Shown: positions 16,767 through 25,765 of the stretch, one piece after another
How positions within the stretch are numbered: the first letter of the stretch is position 1
Layout of the letters: each line of letters opens with the position of its first letter
Source of the DNA: Flavobacteriaceae bacterium
GTDB taxonomy: Bacteria > Bacteroidota > Bacteroidia > Flavobacteriales > Flavobacteriaceae
DNA: 58,829 nt
Assembly: GCA_012959395.1 (NCBI GenBank)
Contig: DUDG01000041.1
Location: 1-58,829, forward strand
Direction: 5' to 3'
The notes under the pieces: model-generated
The model's input: only the letters and a program-made list of their open reading frames with translations
Database searches by the model: none
Told to the model about the DNA's origin: nothing
Position numbers and translations under genes: made by a program

Positions 16767-18051
16767 TTGAAATTAAAAAATAATTTTTCTTCCCTCTTTG
16801 AGCTAAAATATATTTATCACAAACCAGATTTTTTTCAGATAAAACAAAGTTAGAATCAATTTTCTCTTTATTTATTGAAATTGCATTTTCTTTAATAGCT
16901 CTATTTATTTCAGATTTAGAAGATAAAAATCCTGCTTCTGAAAGAAATTCATAAACAGTAGGTTTATTTTTTAAATAATTCAGAGTCAAATTAACTTTTG
17001 GCACTCCATCAAATACATCTAAAAAAGTAGTTTCGTCTAATTTACCTAAATCTTTAGAAGTTGATTTTCCAAATAAAATATTTGAAGCAATAACTGCTTT
17101 ATCTAAATCTTCTTTTGAATGAACTAAGATTGTTAGATATGTTGCTATTATTTTCTGAAGAGATCTAAGATGCGGCGCTTCTTCATGAGCTTTAATAAAT
17201 TCATTTATTTCCATTTCATTATAAAATGTAAAAATTTTGACATATTTAATAGCATCTTCGTCTGAAATATTTAACCAATATTGATAAAACTTATATGGTG
17301 AGGTTCTATCCCTATCTAGCCAAACATTACCATCTTCTGTTTTTCCAAATTTAGTTCCATCTGCTTTTGTTATAAGTGGGCAGGTTAAAGCAAAAACCTT
17401 ATTGCCAGTTTTTTTTCTGATCAATTCAGATCCGCTAGTAATATTACCCCACTGATCACTTCCTCCCATCTGAATATTACAATCTTTCTGACTAAATAAA
17501 TGATAAAAATCATAAGCTTGAATTAATTGATATGTAAACTCAGTAAAGGACATCCCATCTTTTGAATCCTTAACTAATCTGTTCTTGACAGAATCTTTAG
17601 CTACCATATAATTAACTGTCAAATGCTTTCCAATATCTCTGATAAAATCAATTAAATTAATATTTTTAAACCAGTCATTGTTATTGCATATTATAGCTGA
17701 ATTTTTTTCATTAGAATTAAAGTTTAAAAATTTTGAAAGCTGAGTCTTAATTCCTTTAATATTATTTTCTAAATCTTCTTTGCTTAATAAATTTCTTTCT
17801 GCAGATTTTCCAGATGGGTCTCCGATCATTCCAGTGGCACCTCCAATTAAAACAATTGGTTTATGTCCACAATTCTGAAAGTGCATCAAAATTAATATTT
17901 GCACTAAACTACCTATATGTAAAGAATCAGCAGAGGGATCAAATCCAATATAACCATTACATGAGCTTTCTAATAATTTTTCTTCACAACCTGGAACAAT
18001 ATCTTGAAGCATTCCTCTCCATCGTAGTTCATTAACAAAGTTTGTAGTCAC
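16759..18051 (-). CDS. tyrS: Tyrosyl-tRNA synthetase
   Basis: 430-aa class I aminoacyl-tRNA synthetase charging tRNA-Tyr. The HIGH signature is in DPSADSLHIGSL near residues 36-47, tyrosine-binding QLIQAYDF and QMGGSDQWGN follow, and the KMSKS loop appears as KFGKT. A C-terminal S4 domain spans roughly residues 360-430 (FLSEAGFLSSKSEINRAI). The start is GTG at 18051, supported by the standard opening FVNELRWRGM and by a -7 box just upstream. Length is normal. Confidence 0.96.
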   Translation of the reverse strand: MTTNFVNELRWRGMLQDIVPGCEEKLLESSCNGYIGFDPSADSLHIGSLVQILILMHFQNCGHKPIVLIGGATGMIGDPSGKSAERNLLSKEDLENNIKGIKTQLSKFLNFNSNEKNSAIICNNNDWFKNINLIDFIRDIGKHLTVNYMVAKDSVKNRLVKDSKDGMSFTEFTYQLIQAYDFYHLFSQKDCNIQMGGSDQWGNITSGSELIRKKTGNKVFALTCPLITKADGTKFGKTEDGNVWLDRDRTSPYKFYQYWLNISDEDAIKYVKIFTFYNEMEINEFIKAHEEAPHLRSLQKIIATYLTILVHSKEDLDKAVIASNILFGKSTSKDLGKLDETTFLDVFDGVPKVNLTLNYLKNKPTVYEFLSEAGFLSSKSEINRAIKENAISINKEKIDSNFVLSEKNLVCDKYILAQRGKKNYFLISIS

Positions 18052-18065
18052 AATTTAAATTTTAA

Positions 18066-18092
18066 CAAATATATATCTCTTATATTAAACAA
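18066..18092 (-). promoter_or_regulatory. Candidate promoter for tyrS
   Basis: On the minus strand, TATATTTG at 18073-18066 matches the Bacteroidota -7 consensus TAnnTTTG, and a TTG at 18092-18090 lies 16 bases upstream, close to the expected -33 spacing. The tyrS GTG is 15 bases downstream of the box, giving a very short leader. Confidence 0.5.
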
Positions 18093-18125
18093 AAAAGTTA
18101 TACAATAAATAGTACATTTAGATAT

Positions 18126-19118
18126 ATGATTTTAGTCACAGGAGGAACAGGTTTAGTTGGGTGTCATTTATTATATTTTCTAATCAAAAACAATAAAAAA
18201 ATTAAGGCACTTCATAGAAAGAATAGTCAATTAGATATAATTAAAAAAGTATTCTCATATCACTCAGAAAATTATGAAGAATTATTTGAAAAAATAAATT
18301 GGATTGAAGGAGATATTAATGATCTTGTAAGTCTTTCAAATGCATTTAAAGATATCACTGAAGTTTATCATTGTGCTGCTTTTATTTCTTTCGATTCAAA
18401 GGATTTTAAATCTCTTGAAAAAATTAATGTAGAAGGAACTGCCAATATGGTCAATTGTTCATTAGACAATAAAATAGAAAAATTTTGCCATATCAGTTCA
18501 ATTGCTGCAATAGGAGAAACAAAAATTAAGCCCATTGATGAGGATTGTGAATGGAAAGAAACCTCAAATCCCTATTCTCAAACAAAATACAATGCAGAAA
18601 TGGAAGTTTGGAGAGGAATATCTGAAGGACTAAATGCTGTTATTGTAAATCCTGGATTAATTATAGGTAGTGGATTTTGGAAACGTGGAAGTGGAGCAAT
18701 TATAACTCAAATAAGTAGAGGAATGAAATATTATCCTCCTGGTAAAACTGGATTTATTTGTGTTGAAGATGTTGTAAAAATAATGGTGGAACTAATGAAT
18801 AAAAATATCTTTTCAGAAAGATTTATTCTTATTTCAGAAAATTGGACTCAAAAAAAATTCATTTCGTTAGTCAGTGATCATCTCTCTTTAAATCCTCCCA
18901 AAAAGCGAGCCAGTAAAAGTTTAATGATGTTAGCTTTATTTTTAGATTTTTCAAGAAGCTTGATATTAAATAAAAGAAGGAGGTTAAGTAAAGCTATTAT
19001 AGAATCTAGTAATTCGAAAAATGAATATTCAAATAAAAAAATAGTTTCTAAACTAAATTACAAATTCAAAAAAATTGAAAAAGCAATTGAAGAAACTTGT
19101 TTAAATTTTAAAAACTAA
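18126..19118 (+). CDS. NAD-dependent epimerase/dehydratase family protein
   Basis: 330-aa extended short-chain dehydrogenase/reductase. NAD(P)-binding TGGTGLVG lies at residues 5-12, the conserved HCAAFIS strand near 80, the catalytic Ser in HISSIAAIG, and the Y-x3-K pair in NPYSQTKYNAE. Members act on nucleotide sugars, dihydroflavonol-type or sterol-type substrates; nothing here fixes the substrate. It stands alone on the plus strand between tyrS and the DUF4296 gene, and its stop overlaps the latter's stop by four bases. Confidence 0.82.
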   Translation: MILVTGGTGLVGCHLLYFLIKNNKKIKALHRKNSQLDIIKKVFSYHSENYEELFEKINWIEGDINDLVSLSNAFKDITEVYHCAAFISFDSKDFKSLEKINVEGTANMVNCSLDNKIEKFCHISSIAAIGETKIKPIDEDCEWKETSNPYSQTKYNAEMEVWRGISEGLNAVIVNPGLIIGSGFWKRGSGAIITQISRGMKYYPPGKTGFICVEDVVKIMVELMNKNIFSERFILISENWTQKKFISLVSDHLSLNPPKKRASKSLMMLALFLDFSRSLILNKRRRLSKAIIESSNSKNEYSNKKIVSKLNYKFKKIEKAIEETCLNFKN

Positions 19119-19489
19119 TTTAACGAATCTCTTCTTTTAATAGTTAAAATATCTAATTCCTTTGTCAATGAATCTTTTAACTGATTAAGTTTATATTCTA
19201 ACTTAGAATAAATTTTTAAATATTGTTTAGGATTTGATGCATAATAGAAATTACTATTAACAAATTTTAAACAATCTATTTCGTGTTTATTAAACAGTAA
19301 GGAATCATTAATATTATAATAATTTAGATCAGATCTATTATTATAGGCTCTACTAGAATTAATCACATTAATGTCAAACAAAAAATCAACCATTTCATCC
19401 TCACTCATTAAATTATTAGGTTTAGTATTGTCTTTATTAGAACAAGCAAAAGTCAATATCAAAATCCCTAATAAAATTAATTTTTTCAT
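19115..19489 (-). CDS. DUF4296 lipoprotein
   Basis: 124 aa with a lipoprotein signal ending in TFAC (Cys16), followed by MSEDEMVDFLFDINVINSSRA, which matches the start of the Bacteroidota DUF4296 family. The rest is helical and charged. Function is unknown. It overlaps the end of the dihydroorotase gene by four bases, an arrangement that recurs in flavobacteria and suggests co-expression without revealing a role. Confidence 0.85.
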   Translation of the reverse strand: MKKLILLGILILTFACSNKDNTKPNNLMSEDEMVDFLFDINVINSSRAYNNRSDLNYYNINDSLLFNKHEIDCLKFVNSNFYYASNPKQYLKIYSKLEYKLNQLKDSLTKELDILTIKRRDSLN

Positions 19490-20829
19490 CTTTCAAAAGT
19501 TAATTGTTTTCCATGTAATTCTTCATCAAATACACCATCATTATAGACTAATTTTCCATTTACAAATGTTTGACTCACCATAGAATTAAATTGAACACCT
19601 TCGAAAGGAGACCAATTACATTTATATAAAATATTACTTTTTTCAACTGTCCATGATTTGTCCAAATCTATTAAAACTAAGTCAGCATAATACCCTTTAC
19701 GAATAAAACCACGTTTTGAAATTTGAAAGAGATCAGCTGGATTATGACACATTTTAGTTACAATTTTTTCTAATGTAATCTTATTATTTAAATAGTGTTC
19801 GATCATAGAAACTAAAGCGTGCTGGACTAAAGGCCCTCCTGATGGACATTCTAAATAATTATTCGATTTTTCTTGAATTGTATGAGGAGCATGATCAGTC
19901 GCAATAATATCAATTTTATCATTATTTAAAGCCTTCCACAACGCATCTCTATCTTCTTTTGTTTTAATAGCAGGGTTCCACTTAATGTAAGCTTGTTTCT
20001 CTTTATAGTCTTCATCAGAAAACCATAAATGGTGAACACAAACCTCAGAAGTTATCTTTTTTTCTTTTAAAGGAATATTGTTTTCAAAAAGCAATGATTC
20101 ACTTTTAGTTGATAAATGAAAAACATGTAATCTAGCGCCTGTTTCTTTTGCTAATTTTAAAATTCTTTGAGTGGATCTTAAACAAGCTTCTTCCGATCTT
20201 ATCTTTGGATGACAATCAAATGGAATATTAGATCCATGCTTAGATTTATACTCACGTAAATTATCATTTATAATTTTTTCATCTTCACTATGAACAGAAA
20301 TCAATAAGTCTGTATTTAAAAATATCTCTTTTAAAACTGTTTCATCATCAACTAACATATTTCCAGTTGATGACCCCAAAAATAATTTTAAACCCGCTAC
20401 TTTTTTAGAATCTATTTTTTTTATTTCAGCTAAATTATCATTTGTGCCTCCAAACATAAAAGAATAATTAGCATAAGAATTATTATTGGCTATTTTAAAT
20501 TTATTTTTTAATTCATCAATAGTTGTTGTTTGAGGATTGGTATTGGGCATTTCTATAAAAGAAGTTATTCCACCTGCAATAGCAGCTTTAGATTCCGAAT
20601 TGATCGTAGCCTTGTGAGTTAATCCGGGTTCTCTAAAATGAACTTGATCATCTATTATACCCGGAATTAAAATTTTTCCTTTTGCATCAATTACTATAAA
20701 ATCACTTTCAACTTTTATTTCCTCAGATATTTCAAAAATTTCATCATCTTTTATTAAAAGGTCTGATTCAAAGATCTTTTCTTCATTAACAATTTTAGCA
20801 TTTTTAATTAAAATTTTCGACATAATCAT
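19486..20829 (-). CDS. pyrC: Dihydroorotase
   Basis: 447-aa amidohydrolase that cyclises carbamoyl-aspartate to dihydroorotate in pyrimidine synthesis. The metal-site opening reads DDQVHFREPGLTHKA near residues 58-72, so the first His of the HxH pair is Gln. The second-metal His residues, the FLGSSTGNM segment (with Lys nearby) and the catalytic Asp in ATDHAPHT are present. As far as I recall the DDQVHF variant is normal for Bacteroidota dihydroorotases, so I regard it as a lineage trait, not inactivation. The ATG overlaps the stop of the upstream glycosyltransferase (ATGA). Confidence 0.88.
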   Translation of the reverse strand: MIMSKILIKNAKIVNEEKIFESDLLIKDDEIFEISEEIKVESDFIVIDAKGKILIPGIIDDQVHFREPGLTHKATINSESKAAIAGGITSFIEMPNTNPQTTTIDELKNKFKIANNNSYANYSFMFGGTNDNLAEIKKIDSKKVAGLKLFLGSSTGNMLVDDETVLKEIFLNTDLLISVHSEDEKIINDNLREYKSKHGSNIPFDCHPKIRSEEACLRSTQRILKLAKETGARLHVFHLSTKSESLLFENNIPLKEKKITSEVCVHHLWFSDEDYKEKQAYIKWNPAIKTKEDRDALWKALNNDKIDIIATDHAPHTIQEKSNNYLECPSGGPLVQHALVSMIEHYLNNKITLEKIVTKMCHNPADLFQISKRGFIRKGYYADLVLIDLDKSWTVEKSNILYKCNWSPFEGVQFNSMVSQTFVNGKLVYNDGVFDEELHGKQLTFER

Positions 20830-21557
20830 TTATTGACATTATAAAAGTAACTATAGAATTTCATTTTGATTAATCCAAAAACAGCTTCATAAATTATATC
20901 TCCATTCATTTTAGATTCTCCATTTTCTCTATCCTTAAAAATTATAGGAATTTCAATAATATTAAATCCGTTTTTAAAAGCTTTAAATTTTAATTCTATT
21001 TGAAAGGCATATCCATTAAATAATAAAGTTTTTAAATTAATTGTTCTCAATACTATATTTCTATATCCTACAAACCCTGATGTTGCATCTTTTACAGGTA
21101 AACCAGTAACAACCCTAGAATATATGGAAGCAAAATATGAAAGTAATATTCTACTTAATGGCCAGTTAATAACATTTATCCCATTTATATACCTAGAACC
21201 TATTACGACATCGCAATTAGATAATTCAAGAGTTTGATGCATTCTAACAAGGTCTTTTGGGTCATGAGACAAATCTGCATCCATTTCAAAAATATAATTA
21301 TACTGATTTTCTAATGCCCAAAAAAAACCTTCAGTATATGCTTTGCCAAGTCCTTGTTTTGATTTTCGTGAAAGAAGAAATACCCGGTCTTTAAATTTAT
21401 TTATATACTGATTTACAACATTACTTGTTCCATCTGGAGAATTATCATCTACCACCAAGACATTAAAGGCAATTGGAAGGTTTAAAACTTGATTCAAAAC
21501 AATTGAAATATTATTCAACTCATTATAAGTCGGAATAATCACAAGTGCTTTAGACAT
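20826..21557 (-). CDS. Polyprenol-monophosphomannose synthase-like glycosyltransferase
   Basis: 243-aa GT2 family enzyme resembling DPM1. The nucleotide-sugar motif VVDDNSPDGT lies near residues 35-44, the metal-binding MDADLSHDP near 97-105, and the acceptor-side GSRYINGINVINWPLSRILLSYFAS follows. It lacks the C-terminal membrane helices of longer members. The expected reaction is transfer of mannose (or glucose) from the nucleotide to a polyprenyl phosphate on the inner face of the membrane, for glycan or protein glycosylation. It is first in a run with pyrC and the DUF4296 gene. Confidence 0.85.
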   Translation of the reverse strand: MSKALVIIPTYNELNNISIVLNQVLNLPIAFNVLVVDDNSPDGTSNVVNQYINKFKDRVFLLSRKSKQGLGKAYTEGFFWALENQYNYIFEMDADLSHDPKDLVRMHQTLELSNCDVVIGSRYINGINVINWPLSRILLSYFASIYSRVVTGLPVKDATSGFVGYRNIVLRTINLKTLLFNGYAFQIELKFKAFKNGFNIIEIPIIFKDRENGESKMNGDIIYEAVFGLIKMKFYSYFYNVNK

Positions 21558-21571
21558 TTTGATGTTTTGTA

Positions 21572-21579
21572 CAAAAATA
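21572..21579 (-). promoter_or_regulatory. Candidate -7 box for the glycosyltransferase-pyrC operon
   Basis: Minus-strand TATTTTTG matches TAnnTTTG and sits 14 bases upstream of the glycosyltransferase ATG. A matching -33 TTG is not evident. Confidence 0.4.
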
Positions 21580-21604
21580 CAGATTTAAGTGCTAAAAATA
21601 ATTT

Positions 21605-21638
21605 TTGAAATTAATCATTTAAAATAATGGTAATTTTG
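21605..21638 (+). promoter_or_regulatory. Candidate promoter for the DUF4271-hemD pair
   Basis: A TTG at 21605-21607 and TAATTTTG at 21631-21638 form a -33/-7 pair with 23-base spacing. The ATG at 21643 lies only four bases past the box, so the transcript would be essentially leaderless. Confidence 0.45.
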
Positions 21639-21642
21639 AATA

Positions 21643-22311
21643 ATGAATGAAGTTGTTTTAAGATCTATCTTAATTGAAGATTGGATTAAATTTGTTTTAA
21701 TTATTTGCGCTTTACTAATTATAGCTGCAAGGTTCACTAGTGGTGAGAAATTTCAACATTTAATAAAATTTTGGAACATTCATAGGTACTTTATCTATAA
21801 AACAGGTCAAACTATTCCTGTTATCACTTCAACCAACATATTGATGTTTTTCAACAGAGTATTTACATCCACTATTTTAATACTTTATTTGTTAAATGGC
21901 TTGTTTTCTCTAAAAATCAATTGGGATAATTATCTATTAATTTTAGTTATTATTTCAATTTTTATTGGTTTAAAGTATATAATTGAAAAAACTCTCTCTA
22001 AGCTCTTAGGATTTTCAAAGAAATTGACTGAAATCAACAGATATAGAATTGCATTAAAAAACCTATTTTCTTTACATCTATATTTCTTTTTGATATTTAT
22101 AATTTTTAATGATTTTTCTAGTAAATTTATAACGAGAGTATCTGCAATCTTAATCTTAATCTATACGTTACTTTCATATAGTTTTATTTTAAAAAAATAT
22201 TCTCCAAATAATTCTAAAAGTCTAATTTATTTTATTTCGTACCTTTGCGCGTTCGAAATAGCTCCAATACTAATTTTGGTATTGTATCTAATAAATATTG
22301 GAAAATTATGA
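21643..22311 (+). CDS. DUF4271 membrane protein
   Basis: 222 aa with five or six predicted membrane helices and the family feature of an initial VLRSILIEDWIKFVLIICALLI segment. DUF4271 is a Bacteroidota family without known function that is habitually encoded just before hemD, as here. The TGA stop overlaps the hemD ATG (ATGA), so the two are translationally coupled. That suggests, without proving, a link to haem synthesis or to the membrane. No catalytic motif is visible. Confidence 0.85.
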   Translation: MNEVVLRSILIEDWIKFVLIICALLIIAARFTSGEKFQHLIKFWNIHRYFIYKTGQTIPVITSTNILMFFNRVFTSTILILYLLNGLFSLKINWDNYLLILVIISIFIGLKYIIEKTLSKLLGFSKKLTEINRYRIALKNLFSLHLYFFLIFIIFNDFSSKFITRVSAILILIYTLLSYSFILKKYSPNNSKSLIYFISYLCAFEIAPILILVLYLINIGKL

Positions 22312-23054
22312 AAGTTAAATCTATTTTAATTTCGCAACCAAATCCCACTATTGCAAACTCTCCTTATTTACAATTAAAATCAAAAAGAAAGGTTAAGATT
22401 GATTTTATCCCATTTATTCATGTAGAAGGCATGACAGCGAGAGAAGTTCGTTTTCAAAAAATTGATTTATCTAAATTTTCTGCTATTATTTTAACAAGTA
22501 GAAACTCCATTGACCATTTTTTTAGAGTTGCTGAAGAAATGAGATTTCCAATTCCAAACGCTTTAAAATATTTTTGTTTATCAGAAGCCGTAGCTTTTTA
22601 CTTGCAAAAATATGTGGTTTATAGAAAAAGGAAAATATATGTAGGTGGAAGAACTTTTGAAGATTTATCAATTCAAATTGCTAAGTATAGTGAAGAAAAC
22701 TATTTAATCCCAAGCGCGGATGTATTATCTCCTGCTATTCCAAAAAAACTAGATGAACTAGGTGTAAATTGGGTTCAAGGAACTTTTTACAAAACGGTAA
22801 TTAGTGATTTATCTAAACTTAAAAATGTATACTATGATATATTAGTATTTTTTAGTCCATCAGGGATAGAATCCTTATTTTCAAATTTCCCAGATTTCCA
22901 ACAAAATAATACTAGAATAGCAGTTTATGGGAATAGTACTGTAAAAGCAGCTAAAGAAGCTGGATTAAGAATCGATATTTCAGTTCCAGCTCCAAAAATT
23001 TCATCTATGTCAAAAGCTTTAGACATCTACATTGAAAAGGCTAACAAAAAATAA
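22308..23054 (+). CDS. hemD: Uroporphyrinogen-III synthase
   Basis: 248 aa. It cyclises hydroxymethylbilane to uroporphyrinogen III in tetrapyrrole synthesis. The two-domain HemD fold is indicated by KVKSILISQP at the start, AIILTSRNSIDHFF near residue 63, YLIPSADVLSPAIPKKL near 130, DILVFFSPSGIESLF near 175 and IAVYGNSTVKAAKEAGL near 205. I start at the ATG at 22308, which overlaps the DUF4271 stop; an upstream TTG at 22245 would add 21 residues with no homology. It ends one base before the convergent thioredoxin gene. Confidence 0.9.
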   Translation: MKVKSILISQPNPTIANSPYLQLKSKRKVKIDFIPFIHVEGMTAREVRFQKIDLSKFSAIILTSRNSIDHFFRVAEEMRFPIPNALKYFCLSEAVAFYLQKYVVYRKRKIYVGGRTFEDLSIQIAKYSEENYLIPSADVLSPAIPKKLDELGVNWVQGTFYKTVISDLSKLKNVYYDILVFFSPSGIESLFSNFPDFQQNNTRIAVYGNSTVKAAKEAGLRIDISVPAPKISSMSKALDIYIEKANKK

Positions 23055-23603
23055 TTAGCTATTAAGTTTACTTTTAAAGTTTTTAAGAAACATATCAAAA
23101 TCCTCTTGCGTTTTGATCTTTTTATAAGAATCGTCTTTAAATAGCTGAAGATATATTTCTATTTGTTTTGGCAGTAAATAACCTCTTATTGGAGCAATTA
23201 AATTCATATTACTATCAAAAAACAAAGTAGTAGGATAAGCATTCACTCCTAAAAACTGAGTGAATTGATGAGAAGAATTTCTTGTTTGCACTTTATTCTT
23301 ATCGTAGTTTATATTTTTAAACTTTCTGTCCATAAAATTTACTATGTCATTTCCTTCAGCATTAAACTTTACGGCATAATAATGTTCATTTATGTATTGA
23401 GCAATAGCTTTATTTTGAAAAGTATTTTTATCCATTAACTTACAAGGACCACACCAATTCGTGTATACATCCATAATAATATTTTTTGGATTAGATTTTT
23501 GATACTCAATTGCTTTTTCAAAACTAATCCAATTAATAGCCTGAGAATAATTAAACACAAAAGCTAAAAGAAAAGTAATCCTTAAAATATATTTTCTTGA
23601 CAT
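23055..23603 (-). CDS. Exported thioredoxin-fold protein
   Basis: 182 aa with a cleavable signal (residues 1 to about 20, ending YSQA) and a thioredoxin domain whose active site is NWCGPCKLM. It belongs to the DUF255/thioredoxin_7-like exported group often found in Bacteroidota and should act as a periplasmic disulfide reductase. I use the ATG at 23603; the longer frame from 23630 would bury the signal and overlap the transporter gene. It is last of the operon beginning with the sulfatase. It may help maintain cysteines of exported enzymes, but no specific client is indicated. Confidence 0.85.
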   Translation of the reverse strand: MSRKYILRITFLLAFVFNYSQAINWISFEKAIEYQKSNPKNIIMDVYTNWCGPCKLMDKNTFQNKAIAQYINEHYYAVKFNAEGNDIVNFMDRKFKNINYDKNKVQTRNSSHQFTQFLGVNAYPTTLFFDSNMNLIAPIRGYLLPKQIEIYLQLFKDDSYKKIKTQEDFDMFLKNFKSKLNS

Positions 23604-23616
23604 AATCTTAACTAAT

Positions 23617-25119
23617 CTATTCTGCGTCATGCACCAACCTTTTAACCGGTTTAATGATTAAAATCACTAATGCTCCAAAAATTGTGCAAAAAATAGCTAT
23701 TCCAGTAAAAGTCCAAAAATCACCAGCTTCAGATGCATTTTCTCCAATTAGTCCAGCAACTTTATTTCCAAGACCAGTTGCAGCAAAATAAGCTCCCATC
23801 ATAAAAGCGCCCCATCTTACTGGAGCTAATTTTGTAACAAATGAAAGTGCAACTGGAGATGCACATAATTCACCTATAGTATGAAAAAGGTAAGCTAAAA
23901 CCAACCAATACATTGCAGATTTTTGAGTAATCTCTCCGGCAGAATCATAAGCCGCTTCATTAGAAGCCATCGACATAAAAAGAAAACCTAGCCCCATTAT
24001 TATAACCCCAGTTGCCATTTTAAAAATCGAAGAATGCTCATATCCATTTTTTTTCCACCAAATCCAAAAAGATCCAACCATGGTAGCAAAAATTAAAATA
24101 AAAGTAGCATTAACTGATTGAAACCAACTGGCAGGAACCATAAAATCACCTAAAGCTAAATCTGTTTTTTGAGATGCATAAATATTCATAAGACCTCCCG
24201 CTTGCTCAAAAGCACCCCAGAAAACTATAACTATTAAGAAAGCTAAATAAGTTACTAAAATTCTATCTTTTTCTACCTTATTTCCGTCATTGTATACAAG
24301 AATTGCGAATCCAACTGCAAAAGCAATTCCTATTAATAATAAGCCATAATTCCAATCTCCACTATATCCAACATATAAACCTAAAAACGCAGTTAAAGAA
24401 AATCCTAATAATGAATTTGATTTTTTAAAAATTTGTAAAAATAAATTTTCAGATTTTTCTTTATTTGAAGTATCTAATTTAACCAAATTTCCAACATGAC
24501 TTAAATACTTTTGACCTTTCCAATAAACAAACTGACCGATGGCCATACCAATACCCGCTAGACCAAAACCGTAATGCCAACTATAAACCTCTCCTACATA
24601 ACCTACCACTATGGCTGATACAGCTGCACCTACATTAATTCCCATGTAAAAAATATAAAATCCCATGTCTCTTTTGTTAATATCCTGATTCCCATAAAGT
24701 CCACCTACCATAGTTGAAATGTTCCCTTTTAAACATCCAACTCCCAAAACAATAAAAGTTAATCCTGTGTAAAATGCCCATAATGCCTCTACTGCTAAAA
24801 TTCCATGACCAAAACAAAGTAAAAGACCTCCAACCATAACTGATTTTCTTTGTCCTAAGAATCTGTCAGCTATAATTCCTCCAGGTATTGTAGCTAAATA
24901 AACGAACATGGTATACCATCCATATAACTCAATAGCAGAACTTTCACTCCAACCCATTCCTGGATTATCTCCCGAAGTTTCAGAAATTAAATACAAAACA
25001 AGAATTGCTCTCATTCCATAGTAACTAAATCGTTCCCATAATTCTGTAAAGAATAGAACAAATAGTCCTATGGGATGGCCAAAAAGTGTCTTTAGTTGAG
25101 GTTCTACTTGATTGTTCAT
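23617..25119 (-). CDS. POT-family peptide:H+ symporter
   Basis: 500-aa proton-coupled oligopeptide transporter with about 14 hydrophobic segments. The family signature FFTELWERFSYYGMRAILVLYL lies near residues 23-44, with the E-x2-E-R motif that binds protons. A second signature region, NVGAAVSAIVVGYV, is near 160. It imports di- and tripeptides. It starts seven bases after the cutC gene in the same operon as NagB, which would suit uptake of glycopeptide or peptidoglycan-derived fragments, though that is inference. Confidence 0.92.
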   Translation of the reverse strand: MNNQVEPQLKTLFGHPIGLFVLFFTELWERFSYYGMRAILVLYLISETSGDNPGMGWSESSAIELYGWYTMFVYLATIPGGIIADRFLGQRKSVMVGGLLLCFGHGILAVEALWAFYTGLTFIVLGVGCLKGNISTMVGGLYGNQDINKRDMGFYIFYMGINVGAAVSAIVVGYVGEVYSWHYGFGLAGIGMAIGQFVYWKGQKYLSHVGNLVKLDTSNKEKSENLFLQIFKKSNSLLGFSLTAFLGLYVGYSGDWNYGLLLIGIAFAVGFAILVYNDGNKVEKDRILVTYLAFLIVIVFWGAFEQAGGLMNIYASQKTDLALGDFMVPASWFQSVNATFILIFATMVGSFWIWWKKNGYEHSSIFKMATGVIIMGLGFLFMSMASNEAAYDSAGEITQKSAMYWLVLAYLFHTIGELCASPVALSFVTKLAPVRWGAFMMGAYFAATGLGNKVAGLIGENASEAGDFWTFTGIAIFCTIFGALVILIIKPVKRLVHDAE

Positions 25120-25126
25120 GTTTTAT

Positions 25127-25753
25127 TTATTTGAATTTAATTATTTTTTTGCCGTGATAATATTTTCCTTTTACTAATGAATGTAACTTATTAAAATTTT
25201 CATAAGTAACTCCACCCGCACAAATAATTTCAAAACTATCAGGTGCTAAATCTAGTATTTTTTTTAGAGTTTCTATAGAATCTTTTGCAAATTGCTGACC
25301 CCCAGAAGTCAAAACTCCATTTATATTTTCATTTTTAAGCAATAATAATATAGAGTCAATAACTGATTCCGTAGAATCAATTGCTTTATGGATAATAACA
25401 TTTAAAGGTTTTGCAATCTTTGATAATAAATCGATTTTCTCTATGTCCAAATATGAATTCTCATTTAAACAGCCTAAAACAACTCCATCAACCCCTAATT
25501 CTTTACAATAAGTAATATCTTCCAACATTTGTAGAATTTCGTCATCAGAATAGACAAAAGACGGATGCTTTGGTCTTATCATTACTCTAATAGGGATTTT
25601 TAAATTAGAAAAAACTTTGCTAATTAGTTTCTTTGAAGGAGTCAATCCATCTAAATCTAATCTGCCACATAATTCAATTCTATTAGCACCATTTTTCTCT
25701 GCATTAATTGCATCGTTAAATGAATCAACGCAAACTTCTTTTATAATTTGCAT
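25127..25753 (-). CDS. cutC: CutC family protein
   Basis: 208-aa single-domain TIM-barrel protein. It opens with IIKEVCVDSFNDAINAEKNGANRIELCGRLDLDGLTPS, then VMIRPK, GVDGVVLGCL and the closing VLTSGGQQFA and IICAGGV segments, all hallmarks of the family. CutC was named for copper tolerance in E. coli, but that role is disputed and no copper genes are nearby. Here it sits 12 bases after the NagB-deacetylase gene in an amino-sugar operon, a context that fits a glycan-related activity better than metal handling. Confidence 0.92.
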   Translation of the reverse strand: MQIIKEVCVDSFNDAINAEKNGANRIELCGRLDLDGLTPSKKLISKVFSNLKIPIRVMIRPKHPSFVYSDDEILQMLEDITYCKELGVDGVVLGCLNENSYLDIEKIDLLSKIAKPLNVIIHKAIDSTESVIDSILLLLKNENINGVLTSGGQQFAKDSIETLKKILDLAPDSFEIICAGGVTYENFNKLHSLVKGKYYHGKKIIKFK

Positions 25754-25765
25754 GCAGAAATATAC

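Noticed and set aside
22245-22307. TTG start 21 codons upstream for hemD
   Set aside because: It lies inside the DUF4271 gene. The ATG at 22308 overlaps that gene's stop (ATGA) and gives the normal HemD N-terminus.
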